64,000 bases of DNA from Ciborinia camelliae (Eukaryota; Ascomycota; Leotiomycetes; Helotiales; Sclerotiniaceae). The DNA is taken from assembly GCA_025890175.1 (NCBI GenBank), contig JANPYM010000010.1, forward strand, positions 631,782 to 695,781. The letters are read 5' to 3'. A model generated the notes under the pieces. That model saw only the letters and a program-made list of their open reading frames with translations, was not told the DNA's origin and did no database searches. Below are positions 1 to 12,419 of this stretch, piece by piece; positions within the stretch are counted from its first letter, which is position 1, and each line of letters starts with the position of its first letter. The position numbers and the translations under genes were made by a program.

Positions 1-537
1 CCCCTCCCTCCCTCCCTCCCTCCCTCCCTCCCCCAAAAAAAAAGAAAAGAAAAAAATAAAAAGAATACATAAACAACCTCCTGCAAGTTTCAAGTAAAAA
101 TACTATACTATACTTGAAAATACATACCGTAGTACGGTATGAATAGATATAAATAGGTACCTAGTGTGTGATATGGATGTGGTATAGGTGGGTGTGCTTG
201 GAATAGATTTCGATTTCGATTTCGATTTCGATGGGATGGGATGATTTGATTTGATTTGATTTGATTTTTGTGGGGGTGAGGTATGGTAGGGAGATGGGTA
301 TGATATGTGCCGAATATATATCTAGGTGGTTTGTAGATATATGGATAGATAGGTAGGTAGGTAGGTAGATATATATTTAGATATATATATACATTTCTCC
401 CGTCTCTATGCTAGATACCTTACCCAAGTCTTCCTTTCTGTCCTTTCTATTACATTAATTACTCTTTCCCTCTTCCCCCTCTCCCCAAATTCAATCTTCA
501 TATACCATTCTATACCACACTCATTTCCACCCTGCCC
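1..537. other. Gene-free edge with simple repeats
   Basis: No gene is supported here. The stretch opens with a (CCCT)n run over positions 1-33, followed by an ATTTCG-type hexamer run and a GATTT pentamer run near 205-265, and a GTAG tetramer run near 345-370. The last part is pyrimidine-rich and probably holds the 3' UTR of the minus-strand gene that ends at 538. Confidence 0.7.
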
Positions 538-1575
538 TCACAATAAAGTATCAGTAGCCTTCAAGAGAGCGGCCTCCTCCGCCTCATTATCCTCCTTCTC
601 ACATAATAACCACGCCACTCTGGTCTGATTATATTCAAACCGATTCATGCATTCATCAATTCTTCTCCACAAATCTTCTCCTACGACTTTACTCCCCTTG
701 GAGTTATGGAAATCATTGCGTTTCCATTTGTACTGGAGATCTTGTTAGTTTTGAACTCTAGAGGTGCTGGAGAGTTTGATTCGGGAAGGGATGGGATTTG
801 AAGCGTGTCTTGAAGGAGCGTCTTGATCAACAGGACCAACTTGGCCAGTTATCTCGACCTCTATATCCAACTCGATCGCCTGTATCGAAGAAGAAGAAGA
901 AAAACCTACAATATGTTCCGTAACTCCATACCACAAATTGGTACTGCTTGTAACGCCGACCACCAACCCTCCCGGTGCAATCTCCCCACTCACATCCTCA
1001 AATCCCGGAATCCTCTTCGTACATTGCGCCTCCACAAACTCCAATGCCTCACACGCCGCTGCCAATTCGGCAATCTTCTGCATCTCGACTTTACTACCGG
1101 TTTCCTCGAGTTTACCCGTAGTATTATATCGGGACTTTGGTCCAAAATGTAAAGAATAAGCTGCTCTGTAAATTTCCTCCGTGTCTGGTTTTGATGAAGA
1201 GGATGAAGCGAAATCAAACCCGAAATCCAATTCTTGGGGAGCATTGCGTTTTAAAGGGCCAACAGCACCCGCCACACTAAAAACCAAAGTCCGAGGATGC
1301 CCGACATAATACCCCTCCTTCATCATTTTCAATCTGGAGATTTGCAAATCTTCCTCGGGTTCATAGAAGAACAATCGAGGAATGACGCGGTTTTCATGAA
1401 TGTAAAGTTCGGTATCATTTTCGAGGTCGAATTTTCGTGGGTGGAGAATCGGGTTTTCCACTGTAGATGCCGCTCGGAGAGAGGTGTCCGTAGTGGCGGG
1501 TGTGGCGATATTGTAATCTGAGATGGAGGTGGTGTGACGGTGGAGGATGGGTACGGTTGGTAAGTCTGATGCCAT
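538..1575 (-). CDS. RNase H-like fold protein, active site degenerate
   Basis: Two-exon gene of 286 residues: exon 910-1575, intron 733-909 (GTAGGT..CTCCAG, CTAAC branch site), exon 538-732. The frame is kept, and the join restores the family pattern TEHI-YKWKRNDFHNSKG, which matches the 'hi..W..NgWr.s.G' end of fungal RNase H domains. Reading exon 1 alone would give a false tail. Other family traits are a YSLHFGP strand and the AELAAACEAL helix, which holds the middle acidic residue. The first catalytic Asp position reads VAGA instead of DGA, and the TDS position reads TSS, so two of the usual metal-binding acids look lost. I infer a nucleic-acid-binding or structural role rather than catalysis. 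The substrate is unknown. Confidence 0.75.
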
Positions 1576-2839
1576 TGTGATGCACGTGGATGTTGGGAGA
1601 TGTGTTTTGAAGCTTAAGATGATGATAGGGGTTACGGGACTTGGCCTTGTTTTGAGGTAGTTGATTTTCCGTTTGTTTGTATTTAATTTAGATCAGGTTC
1701 AATATTTAGGAGTGAAAATAAAGTAATAAAAGGTATGAAGCAATAAATTATATGAACGTAATATTGAAATGTTAAGGATGTTGCGGTAAATGAAGTATGA
1801 TTGAAGAAGGATGAAATATGGTCAAAGATGATAGATATCCCCTTCATATCCGGAGTCACGTTTTGAGTTAATCTATTTAGAGTTAGGTCAACGCCACATA
1901 TACCGTTCAGCCACACTTCGAATAACCTTAGTGGGATAATCCCAAGAAATTGCATAACATAACTTTAACTGCATTTCAAACTTCTCGAAGTGACCATCTT
2001 TACTAACCATCTGTACCAGCTGTCTATTGCAACGCTTAAAAGAATCCTCAGATTTCTACAGAAGTCTTTGAGAACTTAGAATCAAAATATTCACGAGTGA
2101 GGTGGAGGACATCAACTTCTGCTTCCTTCCCTTTGCAACTCACTCCTTCCTCTCTATATATCAGAATAAACACACCCCTCTTTCCAGAAACGGCCGGTGC
2201 ACTGACAGTGTGCTTTGGGCCATTCTTCGAGGGATAAACAGACGAAATAACGACTCCCAATCTGGTGAAAGAGAGCCAGATTATTTTTGTTTCTTTCTAG
2301 GTTTTAATGAAGAGATGATTAATGTCCAATCCGTTTGACATTATCTTTTGAACTGCTTCGATAAATAAAGCGAATAGGGGTACGCTTTGGGTTGCAGAGT
2401 GCTGTAGTTGGCGCCTGCTAGACTGCGATAGTGGAGGCAAACAGAGACTATAGTCCTTGTTGATCTTCACTTAACCTCTCAACATTGGCATCCGCAAGAT
2501 GGGTGTTAATAATATGACGAGGCTGCATATTTTTAATGCATGTGGTTGAAGATATTACCCGAGGATGAAGAAGGTAGGAACAAATAAACAGATAAATATC
2601 ATGGAGCGAAGCTATGGAACCAGGAACTAAGGTGATAAGAATTTGCTCACCTAACTAAAATAGCCTCAATCGAAAAATGATATGATTATAAGTAATACAG
2701 CGAATCATTACAAAGGAAGGGCCTGGGCAGTGGTCTGCCTAGAACCAACAACTCAAAGGAAAGAGCTCTCTACAAACACCGGCAGGAGCCTCCAACGAGG
2801 TGCTATCTCCTTTAGCCTTCCTCCTTTTGTTTAAAATCT
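1576..2839. other. Divergent intergenic region
   Basis: This stretch separates the minus-strand RNase H-like gene from the plus-strand gene at 2840, so it should hold both promoters. Short open frames exist, but none shows a domain or a coding-like pattern. I see nothing else in it. Confidence 0.6.
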
Positions 2840-3637
2840 ATGACAATTTATCATTTCACTGAGCATCTCAAAGAAGCAGATCGACCTCGACTGCAAGAAA
2901 ATATGGCATCCCAGCAGCCAATCATCACAAACGGCCATCACGGTCGCATGCAAAATGACGTCCATAAATTACGCTCCTTACTCACTGACAAGTTTGTCTT
3001 GAACGATTCTGAAGACGACATTCCTCCCCCCGAGGGACATCCCCCTTATGACTACCTACAAGAACATGAGGGCCACGCAATTTACCTTCCCATGACTGTC
3101 CAAACTTTCGAAGCAGGTCCATATGGATTTGACGCCGGTGACAAGCTGAAGTTGGAAATCGAAAGATCGAGATACCTGATGGTGTCTGCTGGGCCTGATT
3201 CTCCACTAGAAACAGTTAGTGAACTCCGCCCCGGCGACATCTTAGATAGCATCCAGTATATCATTTCCGCAAACCTTACTCTTTATATCGACATTCGCGA
3301 TGTAATTTTTGCCGAAAGACAATCGCCCGATAACTTCGTGACGACAGCCATGATTATGACCAGTTATACAACTCCCCCAATTGATATACTGGAAAGCACA
3401 CCCAATCCACGCCCTGGCAGTCGATACAGATGGGATAATATCAGTCTCGACGCCGTGAGAAGCATGTTGTATGCACATGGGCAAATTCTGTATGATCGGG
3501 ATGGACATGTTAGACATATTCCGATAGATGATTTGGAAAAAGAGACATTACTCGAGAACGTTGAAGAGCTTCTACGTGGGGATTTGGGACATACATGGAG
3601 ATTGGGGCACAATACTATTGGGGTGAAAATGGAATAA
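2840..3637 (+). CDS. Unrecognised fungal protein, 265 aa
   Basis: A single uninterrupted frame of 265 residues. I do not recognise a family. An internal ATG at 2903 (MASQQP) is an equally good start and would shorten the protein by 21 residues. The N-terminal 60 residues are polar. Residues about 80-170 alternate hydrophobic strands with charged turns (for example KLKLEIERSRYLMVS), which suggests a beta-rich domain. The C-terminal 50 residues are charged and helical. There is no signal peptide or membrane segment. The length and even composition argue for a real gene, but no function can be given. Confidence 0.55.
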   Translation: MTIYHFTEHLKEADRPRLQENMASQQPIITNGHHGRMQNDVHKLRSLLTDKFVLNDSEDDIPPPEGHPPYDYLQEHEGHAIYLPMTVQTFEAGPYGFDAGDKLKLEIERSRYLMVSAGPDSPLETVSELRPGDILDSIQYIISANLTLYIDIRDVIFAERQSPDNFVTTAMIMTSYTTPPIDILESTPNPRPGSRYRWDNISLDAVRSMLYAHGQILYDRDGHVRHIPIDDLEKETLLENVEELLRGDLGHTWRLGHNTIGVKME

Positions 3638-5384
3638 GTACAACGAGCACAGGAGAGATTGCTTGATGTCATCGGATTGAATTGATCCGTTTCGGTGGTT
3701 GCTAAGGAGATGGAGTGGAGGGCGAGGAATTATCGAATACGGGTTTGATGATCAGACTGAATGGCAACAGAGTCAACAAGCAAGAAATCAGAGCAAAAGC
3801 CGAGGGTCAATCATGATATTAACTCTTCTATCATTATCCGGTTGTATTGTTAATCATTAGATAGAGGAAAAGATTATTGTGGCAAGGATGGGAGTGCAGG
3901 TTCTTCTATCATTATCCAGATGTACTGTTAATTAGATAGAGAAAAGGTTTATTGTGGTCAAGGATGTGGTTACAGATGTATCTCTAGGTATTCATAACAT
4001 TTCCGATATATCTCTTCCTCGGAAACTTTCTTTCAATTGAATTATCTCTTTATCCGTTTGACAAATTTATTTTTCCAAAACAATCACCAGCACTTATCTG
4101 CGTTCTTGAAGAAACCAGATACGTAGGCTACCTACCACCCATCATCATATTCCTAATCATCTCCTCATATTCCATCAAACCTCTCAGGGACGTCCCAAGT
4201 GGATAGGTCCAACACCTTTAATCTTCTTCTTCTCCCTAGTGATTGATTAGCAGGTATCGACGACAACATATCTAGTTTCCAAAAGAGTCTGCAGCTTAGA
4301 CGGATTCGATTTTCCCTAATAAGGATAATGGGAACTGTGTCATTGGGTGCTAGTGGGCCTTTTTTGAATTTTTTGATCTCTTTGGGATCAAGATGAAGCC
4401 TTCAGTATATCTTCCTTTCATTACCTACTTTCCTGGTGCGGGAGTTTTGCTTTGGGGGTTGTGCGTCGGTTCTCTTGGGGTGTGTGAGTGTGCATTTGTG
4501 CATTTTTTTATTTCTGTGATCTTCCGATTCTGGGAATCGATGGTCTATGGATGGATGATAGGGGACTAAGAGGTATTAGATTTGTAGAGGAATAGGGGAT
4601 GAGAGATTATTGGACATCGCGGGTTCGGAGACTGGGAGCGGACTAGAGGATAGGGGTTAATGGTACTGTGTGTGGACTGGATTGGGCTGGTTGAGCTGGG
4701 TTGGGTTGGGTTGGCTTGGGAATGTGATTACGACTACGGCACTGTAAAAATGATAATAGGCTTGCCGGGAGAATTGATACTCTGGGAACATGTTCATCAC
4801 TGGACTCGGAAGAAACCAAAAAAAGGTAGGGAAAATAGAGTATTGTGGCAACAGCAATCATTCAATATGAGTGTAAAGAGGTTATTATTGGCCTGCAGCT
4901 ATCATGATTTGATTTCGAACTGGGAACAAAGTTTCGAGGTGCGTGGGGTTTATTGCTGGTTCATGGAACTGATTGCAAGTCTTTATGGTGACGGCCAAGA
5001 TTGATAACATATTACTTTCATATTTCTAATGACATTGGTAGACGTCATGAGAATCTTTCTACCTTAACGCCTTTACAATTTGTGAGATATTATTCTTGCT
5101 CGCAACAAACCTGCAACATATTGCCTATTGCCTTGTACTCTACCAATTGCAAATTTTACCAAGCAATACCAACAAGTTGGAAACGAACGTAATTCGTGAA
5201 CCATTTTCCACCGACGGTTGATTAACACATATTTCTATACGATTCTCCATACGGTTGTGGGAGTTTTGCATAGAATCCATCATCCAACTTAGAATGGGAT
5301 CTGATCAGCAAATAATTCAGCTTCATGTGCCCCGCCTAATGTCTTGAGTCCAAATCATCACATTAAAATAATCATCATCTATTT
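3638..5384. other. Gene-free stretch
   Basis: No gene is supported. It contains the tandem duplication at 3824-3975 and G/T-rich, low-complexity sequence near 4440-4720. Short open frames on both strands around 4650-5190 lack any recognisable feature. Confidence 0.6.
3824..3975. repeat. Imperfect tandem duplication, unit about 75 bases
   Basis: Two consecutive copies begin with the same CTTCTATCATTATCC core, at about 3824 and 3902. Both continue through a TTAAT..TAGATAGAG..AAAAG and TTATTGTGG series with small gaps and substitutions. It lies just 3' of the 265-residue gene. It could be replication slippage or the footprint of a lost element. Confidence 0.7.
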
Positions 5385-7567
5385 TCACAGTGTTGCGTTG
5401 AGGCTCACGGCTTTGAGTTGGCCATCTCTAATTCGCGATTGAAATACCGAGTTCAGTCCAGGCTCAGGAACAAAGCGACTCGCATAGAGAAGACCTTCTC
5501 GAAGCAGGAACTCCTGATCATCCATTAAGTCAGGTAGGCCGATTATATTGGCGATAACCTCTAGCGTCAACAGGTTATTAGCGCAAAGAAGGGGTCCGAT
5601 GTCTATGACACCGAAGCGTATCGAGGGCTGCTCCAGCATGAGAGTCCGAGAGAGTCCACTGCACAGTGAGAGATTTGGATCATGGCCATCCAGATTACCG
5701 GCTCCGGTGATCAAAAAGTGGGTTCGCAATGTTTCGGTGATCAGATGCAGTCGGTTAAGGTCTTCTTGCGTCATATTGGCGAGGTAACTTCTCTCTAGCT
5801 CAACCAGTGAGATGCATATTACTATAGTCCTTTCTTCAGTAAGATGCTTCTTGTCAGCAGCTACTTTAAAACATAGACTGCAGAAATTTCGTCCAAAATA
5901 AATTGTTTCGCGCTTGGGATCTGAAGTCATTTCGGAGAATTATAGGGACTCTTATTATTTGTATATTGAGAGCCTTGCCCTGTGAAAACGAAGCCCGAAG
6001 GTGGCAGATTGCCATCAAGTAGGCTATCCTCGATGGCCAACTCGACAATACGTTGAGCAGATTCTTGTGCTGAGGCTTTATTAGCGAAACGGTTTACTAT
6101 TAGATATTGATCAGTGTTGAAGTGAGTTCTGCGTTCCGCCAGGTATATGCCAAGCTTGCTAGCAGATATGCTTCACGTGTATTGGTGAATTTGGAGACAT
6201 GCTGTATACGTGCATTCAACGATACAGTGCAGGCTGCTGAGATGGGCATTAAAAACAGCGGATCAAGTAGACTGTTGCAATTTACATACTGCCCCGTTTT
6301 TTCATAGGTACCGGCCTCTGCAGCCTCAATAATTGCATGCGCATTTGCACCGCCGTACCCGAAAGAATTTATCGTTGATATTATTATTGTGTATCGAGCT
6401 AGTGTATGTAGAACTACTTTATATCAACAGAATTGATGTTAGCTCTACAAAGAGATCTCGGCCACTCATGGACTTCAGTTGCAACTTTGAATTTCAGTCC
6501 TTCAACATGACTATTTTCCAGGGTCAGCTCTCCATTACATTTTTCTCGAAGATATTCTGGTAACTTACGCTCCGGGTTCAATGTTTTCAACCCATGTGTT
6601 GGCAATATCTTCCCGTGACTCAACGATATGGCGACTTTAATGATTGAGGTTAGTTCAATAGCTGCTTCACTATTTCCTGAGTTTGTTTTCACCTATTTGC
6701 GATTCCGAAAGTATCAGACCATCCCTTAGACGTGGCAAGTGTCTTCCTCGGGTAACGTGATGAGGTTAGCACTTGCGACAATAGCGCTGTCAGTCACCAC
6801 TTTTGATGCCGTTGATAGCCATGTGACGGCAGTAAATGAATGAAGAACACGCTGTGTCCAAAGTAAAACTAAACCAATTAGCCTGATATTATGAGAGCTT
6901 GTTCCATCTCCACTCACCTCGGTACTTTCAAGTTAAAAACATGATTTATCCGGTTTGCTAGAAGGGTCGTACCACAACCTACAGCCGAGTAATGATGGAT
7001 TCCATCCAAATCTCATTGTTGCGTCATGATATGGTCCTCGGTGAAATTCCCAAAGTAAACCGCCACATTGGCCCCGGAAATATTCTCCTGTGATACACCG
7101 GCGTTCTCAAAACACTCGTAAACCACTTCGAGAAGCTTTCGCTGTTGTGGATCCATTGGAGCCGCCTCAAAGTTATTGATGCCGAAGAAGCTATTATCGA
7201 ACTGTCGTACATCCTTTTTGAGAAAATACCCTTTGTTTGTATTCATTACCCACGCTATATTTCCATCAACCCTGTAGAAGCTGTTGATGCCATACCGTTG
7301 ACCCAGTACAAATCCCTGGCCGGATTTATTTTTCAGCGAGAATTCCCAGAGATTAGAGGCTGAAGCAATCCCTGGAAAACGACAGCCTAATACGTTCTTT
7401 ATGAGCTTCTAGATGTGGTAAGAGTAGTTGAGGGATTACAGATACATACCTATTCCTACTATACAACATGGATCATCATCTGGGTACACTCCCGTACCAT
7501 GGCAAGTAGTCCCATTTGACTGGCTACCATTGATTGAATCACGTGATATGGCTTTTGTTGCACTCAT
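5385..7567 (-). pseudogene. Relic of a highly reducing polyketide synthase
   Basis: This is the broken 5' part of an iterative type I HR-PKS. The start is at 7567, and the DDDPCCIVGIG KS entry is joined across an intron at 7387-7449 to GCRFPGIAS. The KS then gives YFLKKDVRQFDNSFFGINN and MDPQQRKLLE before a stop at 7013-7015, where R is expected (CGA to TGA). After a second intron the active-site DTACSS is present (about 6840-6870), followed by a 2-base loss and frameshift after SGD. The conserved GHSEAA reads GNSEAA, so a catalytic His is lost. INSFGYGGANAHAI, the KS-AT linker and GFVFTGQGSQY (start of AT) follow. The rest of AT, plus DH and methyltransferase, is missing. Positions 5385-5930 encode the stretch that normally precedes the ER domain (HFLITGAGNLDGHDP, LLYASRFVPEPGLN). 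ER, KR and ACP are absent. Confidence 0.9.
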
Positions 7568-8712
7568 CTTGATTGTAGTTTGTAATCAGCGGGCTAATTT
7601 GTGATTTCCTGAGGTAGAAAGCATCAGCTGAAAGCTTTTGTGTATGGGTAGGTAGTCAAAGTCACTTGAAGTATGTTGCAAATTTTAACATTCCCAACAG
7701 CAGATGTGCTTTTTTATTCAGAAATAAGCTCAGCTAGTGAATAGAGACAATCTTAGCACATATTTGGAATCGGTCGGGAGTATGACTTGGCTAGTATACC
7801 ATGATCGGCAATAGCTTTAGAGGTATTGTGGGGGTCTAAGGGCGGGTCTAAGGTACAGGAACTGACACCAATCCTTCACTAACAACCTCACCAACCTTCA
7901 TCTTATCCAATTCTACCATCTCCCGTTGTAACCTTTCTCCTTTCATCCCCCCACTTATGTTCTCGATAAGTAGAGGCGGAGAATCTCCAGCGCTACCTGC
8001 TCTGCTCCTCTTAGATAGGCTTCCACGAGATTGTGCCTCTCCCATACAGATTCACAGCTGCAGTTAGAAAATCAGTTGTGGAATGTATCTATTCCCTAAA
8101 GTTGTGCGTCGCAAAGCAGCATTGGAAGGCTCCCATCATATCCTCATACCCTTCTCTCCTAATCCGCGCTGATTTCATTTATGCTCTTCTATCCTAGCCT
8201 CTAAGAAGATCTATTCTCCCCTATGATGTCTCTCAGGATAGGATGAAGGTGTTTTTTCCAACGCTGGCGTAAACAGTTGGTGCACGGTAATTAGGTGCTG
8301 GTAAAAGTACCATGAATAATACACACTTCTCATAGCATCATCAAACAGTCTATACTATACGTGGTCTGATTTACTACAGGTGCTGCATCGACCTAGTGCT
8401 ACTAGCCTTGGCAGGCGATTGTAGCAGACTTCCGATGGGGGGATAACATGCCGTCTTACTGTAGCATGGTCTTGTAAAAGGAGCACTGGGGCATGAGATT
8501 AGAATATTGCATGCTATACTTGAAGGGGTAGTATTATAGAAGATGGGACAACCACACTCTGGTATAGCTTGATTCAAATACTTATATGCGTTTGAGTCAC
8601 CTTTTGATTCTAAGTGCACATTATGGAAATGATGTAGAGATCAGCAATCCAACGTTTTCAGTCAATGTGGGGTAGAATTTTTTATCTTGTGATACAGTCA
8701 ACCTTCTAGCCA
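7568..8712. other. Intergenic, no gene recognised
   Basis: The region lies between the dead PKS and the GMC oxidoreductase. A 65-codon minus-strand frame (7848-8045) and shorter ones are present but show no domain. It probably includes the oxidoreductase 3' UTR and the former PKS promoter. Confidence 0.55.
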
Positions 8713-10558
8713 TCATTGTAGAGTTGATAAAATTATCTCTGCAGCATGTTCTGCAATGGCGTAAACAATGCCTTGAGGATTTGACCGAGGTGAAATAGGC
8801 ATAATACTTGCATCGCACACACGAAGATTGGCACAACCGAAGACTCGGAGCTGTGGATCGACCACACCACCAAGTTCCTGAGGCATCATAGCGCATGAGC
8901 CTGTCCAATGGTGGGCGCCTGCAGCCCTATCTAAAACATATTTCTTGGCAATCGTGATGTCAGCAAATCCTCCAGCTTTCGGCATACCAGGGCCGCATTT
9001 TCCGTCTGGTTTCAAATGGCGCGAGAGAGGCTCCGTCATGGCAATCTTCTCTGCCAGCTGAACATGCCGGGCAAGTATCTCAACATCGAAGGGATGTGAA
9101 AAGAAATTTGGATCGATAGAGATGTCTGACGAGGAAAGTGGCGTTGAGGATGACTTAATGTGTACCGAGCCACGAGATAAAGGATGTGCGAGATGAATGC
9201 CCATCGTAAAGTATTTCTCTGTCCCAGGCTCGGGAGGAACAAAGGATCCAGCACCTGAGAGGCACATGAAACCGGGCGCGGTCATGTAACATCCAGAGGC
9301 TTCTTTTGGGGAAGTAACGACGGCTCTTACTAATGCTTCATGTGTTTTGATAAGAGATGCCGATGTATCTGAATGCTGCGGCAGTATGTTATCCAAAGCC
9401 TGCTTCAACTGGGCATCCATTTCAACTGGTAGTTGAGCAAGGACATTCAAATTACTCTTGGATCCTGGCCCGACGCCTTTTGCATATGCCTCTTGTACCT
9501 TTGAGATAGCCTCTTTATCTTTGCGTAATATCTGGTCAATCGTGTCAAATCCATCCTCATCGCGTACTTCGAATGTAACCGTGACAAGAGGATGATTTTG
9601 CAAGTGCTCGCCGATGTTGGGATTGTTAACCACGACATCTATTCCAAGAGGTTCAAGGATCTTTGGGTTACCAACACCTGATAGCTCAAGTAACCGCGGA
9701 GAATTAATCGCTCCCCCACTAAGAATGACTTCTTTATTTGCCAAGACAGACTTCAAAGTCCCAGTTTCACTGTTGCGAATCGTAACACCAACTGCAGTGG
9801 GAGCACCAGAATCGGAATTTTCGAAGAGAATTCGTTCGGCAGTGACTTTTGTCCAAATGGTGAGATTATCTCTTGACCGAACTGTATCGTCCAAGTACGC
9901 CTTAGCCGAATAGCTTCTCTTCTTGTCAAGACCAATTGTTTCTCCCCCCATTAAGCTTCCAAGAATTTTACCAGAAGTTAATGCATCCTGAGCAACCGGG
10001 AATCCAAGTGTAGCAAGTGTGTCCCTCCATACACGCGGCCACTCCGTATCCTCCTCTGGGAGAGTGATCTGGAGAGGGCTTTTGGTGGCGTTCTTGGCGG
10101 ATGCGGATGTGGCTAGAGTAAATCGTTCAATAGACCTAGAGAAGGCTTCCTCGTCCCAGCCTGGATTACCAAGGTTGGCCCAGGCCTCAATGCTTAACTT
10201 GGAGTTCGGAATAAAGGCGAAACCGTTGATGGCGCTTGATCCTCCAAGCAAACGACCAGCAGGCGCTATATTAGTGCGATTTCCGATATTGACCTTTGAA
10301 TTTATTAGCAGTGCAGCTATAGATTTGCTTAAATTAGGACTCTCTTACCTGAGGAACGGTCGAAAAGCCCCAGTTAGCATCTGTAGCCATGACAAGCGGG
10401 CCCAATGATGGGACATTGGTTCGAGGGTCACTCGTCAGGTCTTCTCCAGATTCTATAAGAAGAATGCGGTAACGCTCATTCTCTGATAGCCTGTTTGCAA
10501 GCACGCAGCCGGCTGTTCCGCCTCCCACGATGATGATGTCGAAAGTTGGAGAGGCCAT
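8713..10558 (-). CDS. GMC-family FAD oxidoreductase
   Basis: A complete-looking gene of 596 residues: exon 10349-10558, intron 10294-10348, exon 8713-10293. GMC enzymes (glucose-methanol-choline family) oxidise alcohols with FAD. The N-terminus has the dinucleotide fold FDIIIVGGGTAGCVLANRL and the ESG adenine-ribose turn. The first GMC signature follows the intron (AGRLLGGSSAINGF). Near the C-terminus lie the catalytic His in AHHWTGSCAM, then GVVDPQLRVFG, LRVCDASIMP and SNPQG with the Asn partner. No signal peptide is evident, so it is probably intracellular. It sits beside a dead PKS, a broken cupin gene and an exporter, which suggests a tailoring oxidase of a lost metabolite pathway. The substrate cannot be told from sequence. 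Confidence 0.9.
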
Positions 10559-10692
10559 GATAAGTTTGAAGGGGCCGCAAATCTTGATGCTTGGGCTGGT
10601 TGATTATTGTAATAGAGAACTGTTTAATAGGTGGGGTGCTTTAGGAGGTTGTTTTGGGTATCAGGAGCAAAAGGCACAAAAGGTGCAAACGA

Positions 10693-10702
10693 CTTTATAT
10701 AT
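10693..10702 (-). promoter_or_regulatory. Putative TATA box of the GMC oxidoreductase
   Basis: On the minus strand this reads ATATATAAAG, about 135 bases upstream of the oxidoreductase start at 10558. Spacing and sequence fit a fungal TATA element. No experimental signal is visible. Confidence 0.4.
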
Positions 10703-11212
10703 CGCTCCGAGGTCTGTGTACCATGGCGTGATTCTAGATATTGATACTGGCGATTCTCGCCCTACTTGTCCTAGTCTCGTGCTAGAATTTTTCAGCCACC
10801 TATTTAGCCATATAAGGTAATAAACATAGGGCCCGGGAGAGATATTCTTACATTCGCATTAGAAAATTAATAATTAAAAAAACAATAAAAGTACCCGACG
10901 TATAGGTGTGCCTCTGTTGGAAAGCAGTGAATTAGGCTTACAAATACACTATAATTAATACTAGCACCTTAATATACTATATTTTCACAGCCTCAATTCG
11001 CTTTTTTTCGGTGGTTGGAAGCGTTTGCTACGCCATATCTATGCGTAGCCACTACTAACCCGATCCAATACATGCTGCATAAATTCGGCTGTAAAATACA
11101 TGAGATACTAATTTGAGGTTAAATAATATCCCCTTTCAGGTCTAATTAGGGTTTTTCTTGATGTTATTAATGCAAACAAGCTCTCGTTCAATGGCTTGAG
11201 AATATTAGCAGC

Positions 11213-11760
11213 TTAATGCAGCCCTTGCTCTTTATATTCCTCTGCTAGATCTCCAAGATCTTCCTTCACCTCAACGCCATCTAGAAGGACAAATACCACA
11301 CGAGCCAATTTCTTCTTTGAACAATTACGCCATTTGTACATCGTAGCTCTCTGCAACAAGACATCCCCTGGCCTCATAACACGAGACTCGCTGCTGTCGA
11401 GGGTGATCTCCAATTCGCCTTCAATGCCATAGTCGAGAGACATTTCGCGGTGCATCGGCGAGTCTAATCCTGGAGCAGAATCAATGAGCCTGACCACGGT
11501 TCCTTTCTAGATATGAAGACCGGGCTGTCCAAGATGTGAGTTTCATTGATCTTGGTATCTTGCTGGGGCTTGTAAAGGCACAACATATCTCATTATTCCT
11601 TGCATATTTGATATCTGCATCATTCGCCATGCTCACCGGTTCCCGCTTGTGGTGTAGATTATGTTCGCTACAGCGTGGCCATTGACCATGAAAATGTCTT
11701 TACCCTCTTCGTTATGAAAGCTGTTTCGTAGATCGCCAGCGGAAAACTCTGAGATAGGGC
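11213..11760 (-). pseudogene. Cupin-domain gene, probably broken
   Basis: The 3' part encodes a typical small fungal cupin barrel: GTVVRLIDSAPGLDSPMHREMSLDYG, then an acidic strand, VMRPGDVLLQRATMYKWRN and a hydrophobic RVVFVLLDG end. The metal-binding His of PMHR is present. The upstream part (FHNEEGKDIFMVNGHA, about 11650-11750) matches the start of the same family and has a GTGAGC donor after it. Faults: the piece just before GTVVR (INETHILDSPVFIS) reads in a different frame, consistent with a lost base near 11510. The usual two hydrophobic residues after DYGI are missing. The first upstream ATG (11788) meets a stop after five codons. An unusual splice pattern could rescue it, so pseudogene status is likely but not certain. 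The role is unknown; such cupins often sit in metabolite clusters. Confidence 0.6.
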
Positions 11761-12419
11761 CCTTCACCGATTAACTTGGGGAGTTCATTGTGATGAGATG
11801 GAAGTTTCAAAGATATCGGAAATCCTAGTTCAAGCTGCGATTGCCAAAAACCAAATCAACTCTTCCGTAAATGAGAAGAATCAAATGCCAAGTTGACCTA
11901 TATTAAGTTACTTCAACCTAAGGTGAAAATGACAAATTTAAAAATTGTGATTTTATTAAGTACAGCATATCTACCAACAAGACTAATTGTAGTTTTCATA
12001 TCCTTGCGCCCACTCGTTGAGCTAGACACGATTTGACAAGGTACTGAATCGAACTTTGCATCCGCGCCTCTTTACGGCAGTCCAGGATGTACTGAATTGT
12101 TGGAATATTGAATCAAAATAGCTGGATGTCTCACCGAGTTGCTAGAAACGTAGAGATTCAGGATTCAAATGTGGTTTGAAGCAGGGTGGTAGAAAGCTAG
12201 GAGTAAATTTCCGTCCAAATCCCTTAAGGATTCTTCTGCCACCACACAAATCATGCATTAAATGCGTCATTTCAGGGGTCATATCCGCTTATGTGGGTAC
12301 TGTACAATTTCTACCTAGTTGTCTGCTTCAGTTACAGCCAAAATATCTATCACATCACCTACCAGGCCAAATGCATCTAAAGCCTTTCGACCTAGAGTCT
12401 TTATTTCAAGCACAACCCC

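Noticed and set aside
7848..8045. 65-codon frame next to the PKS relic
   Set aside because: Short, no domain, and in a region with clear decay.
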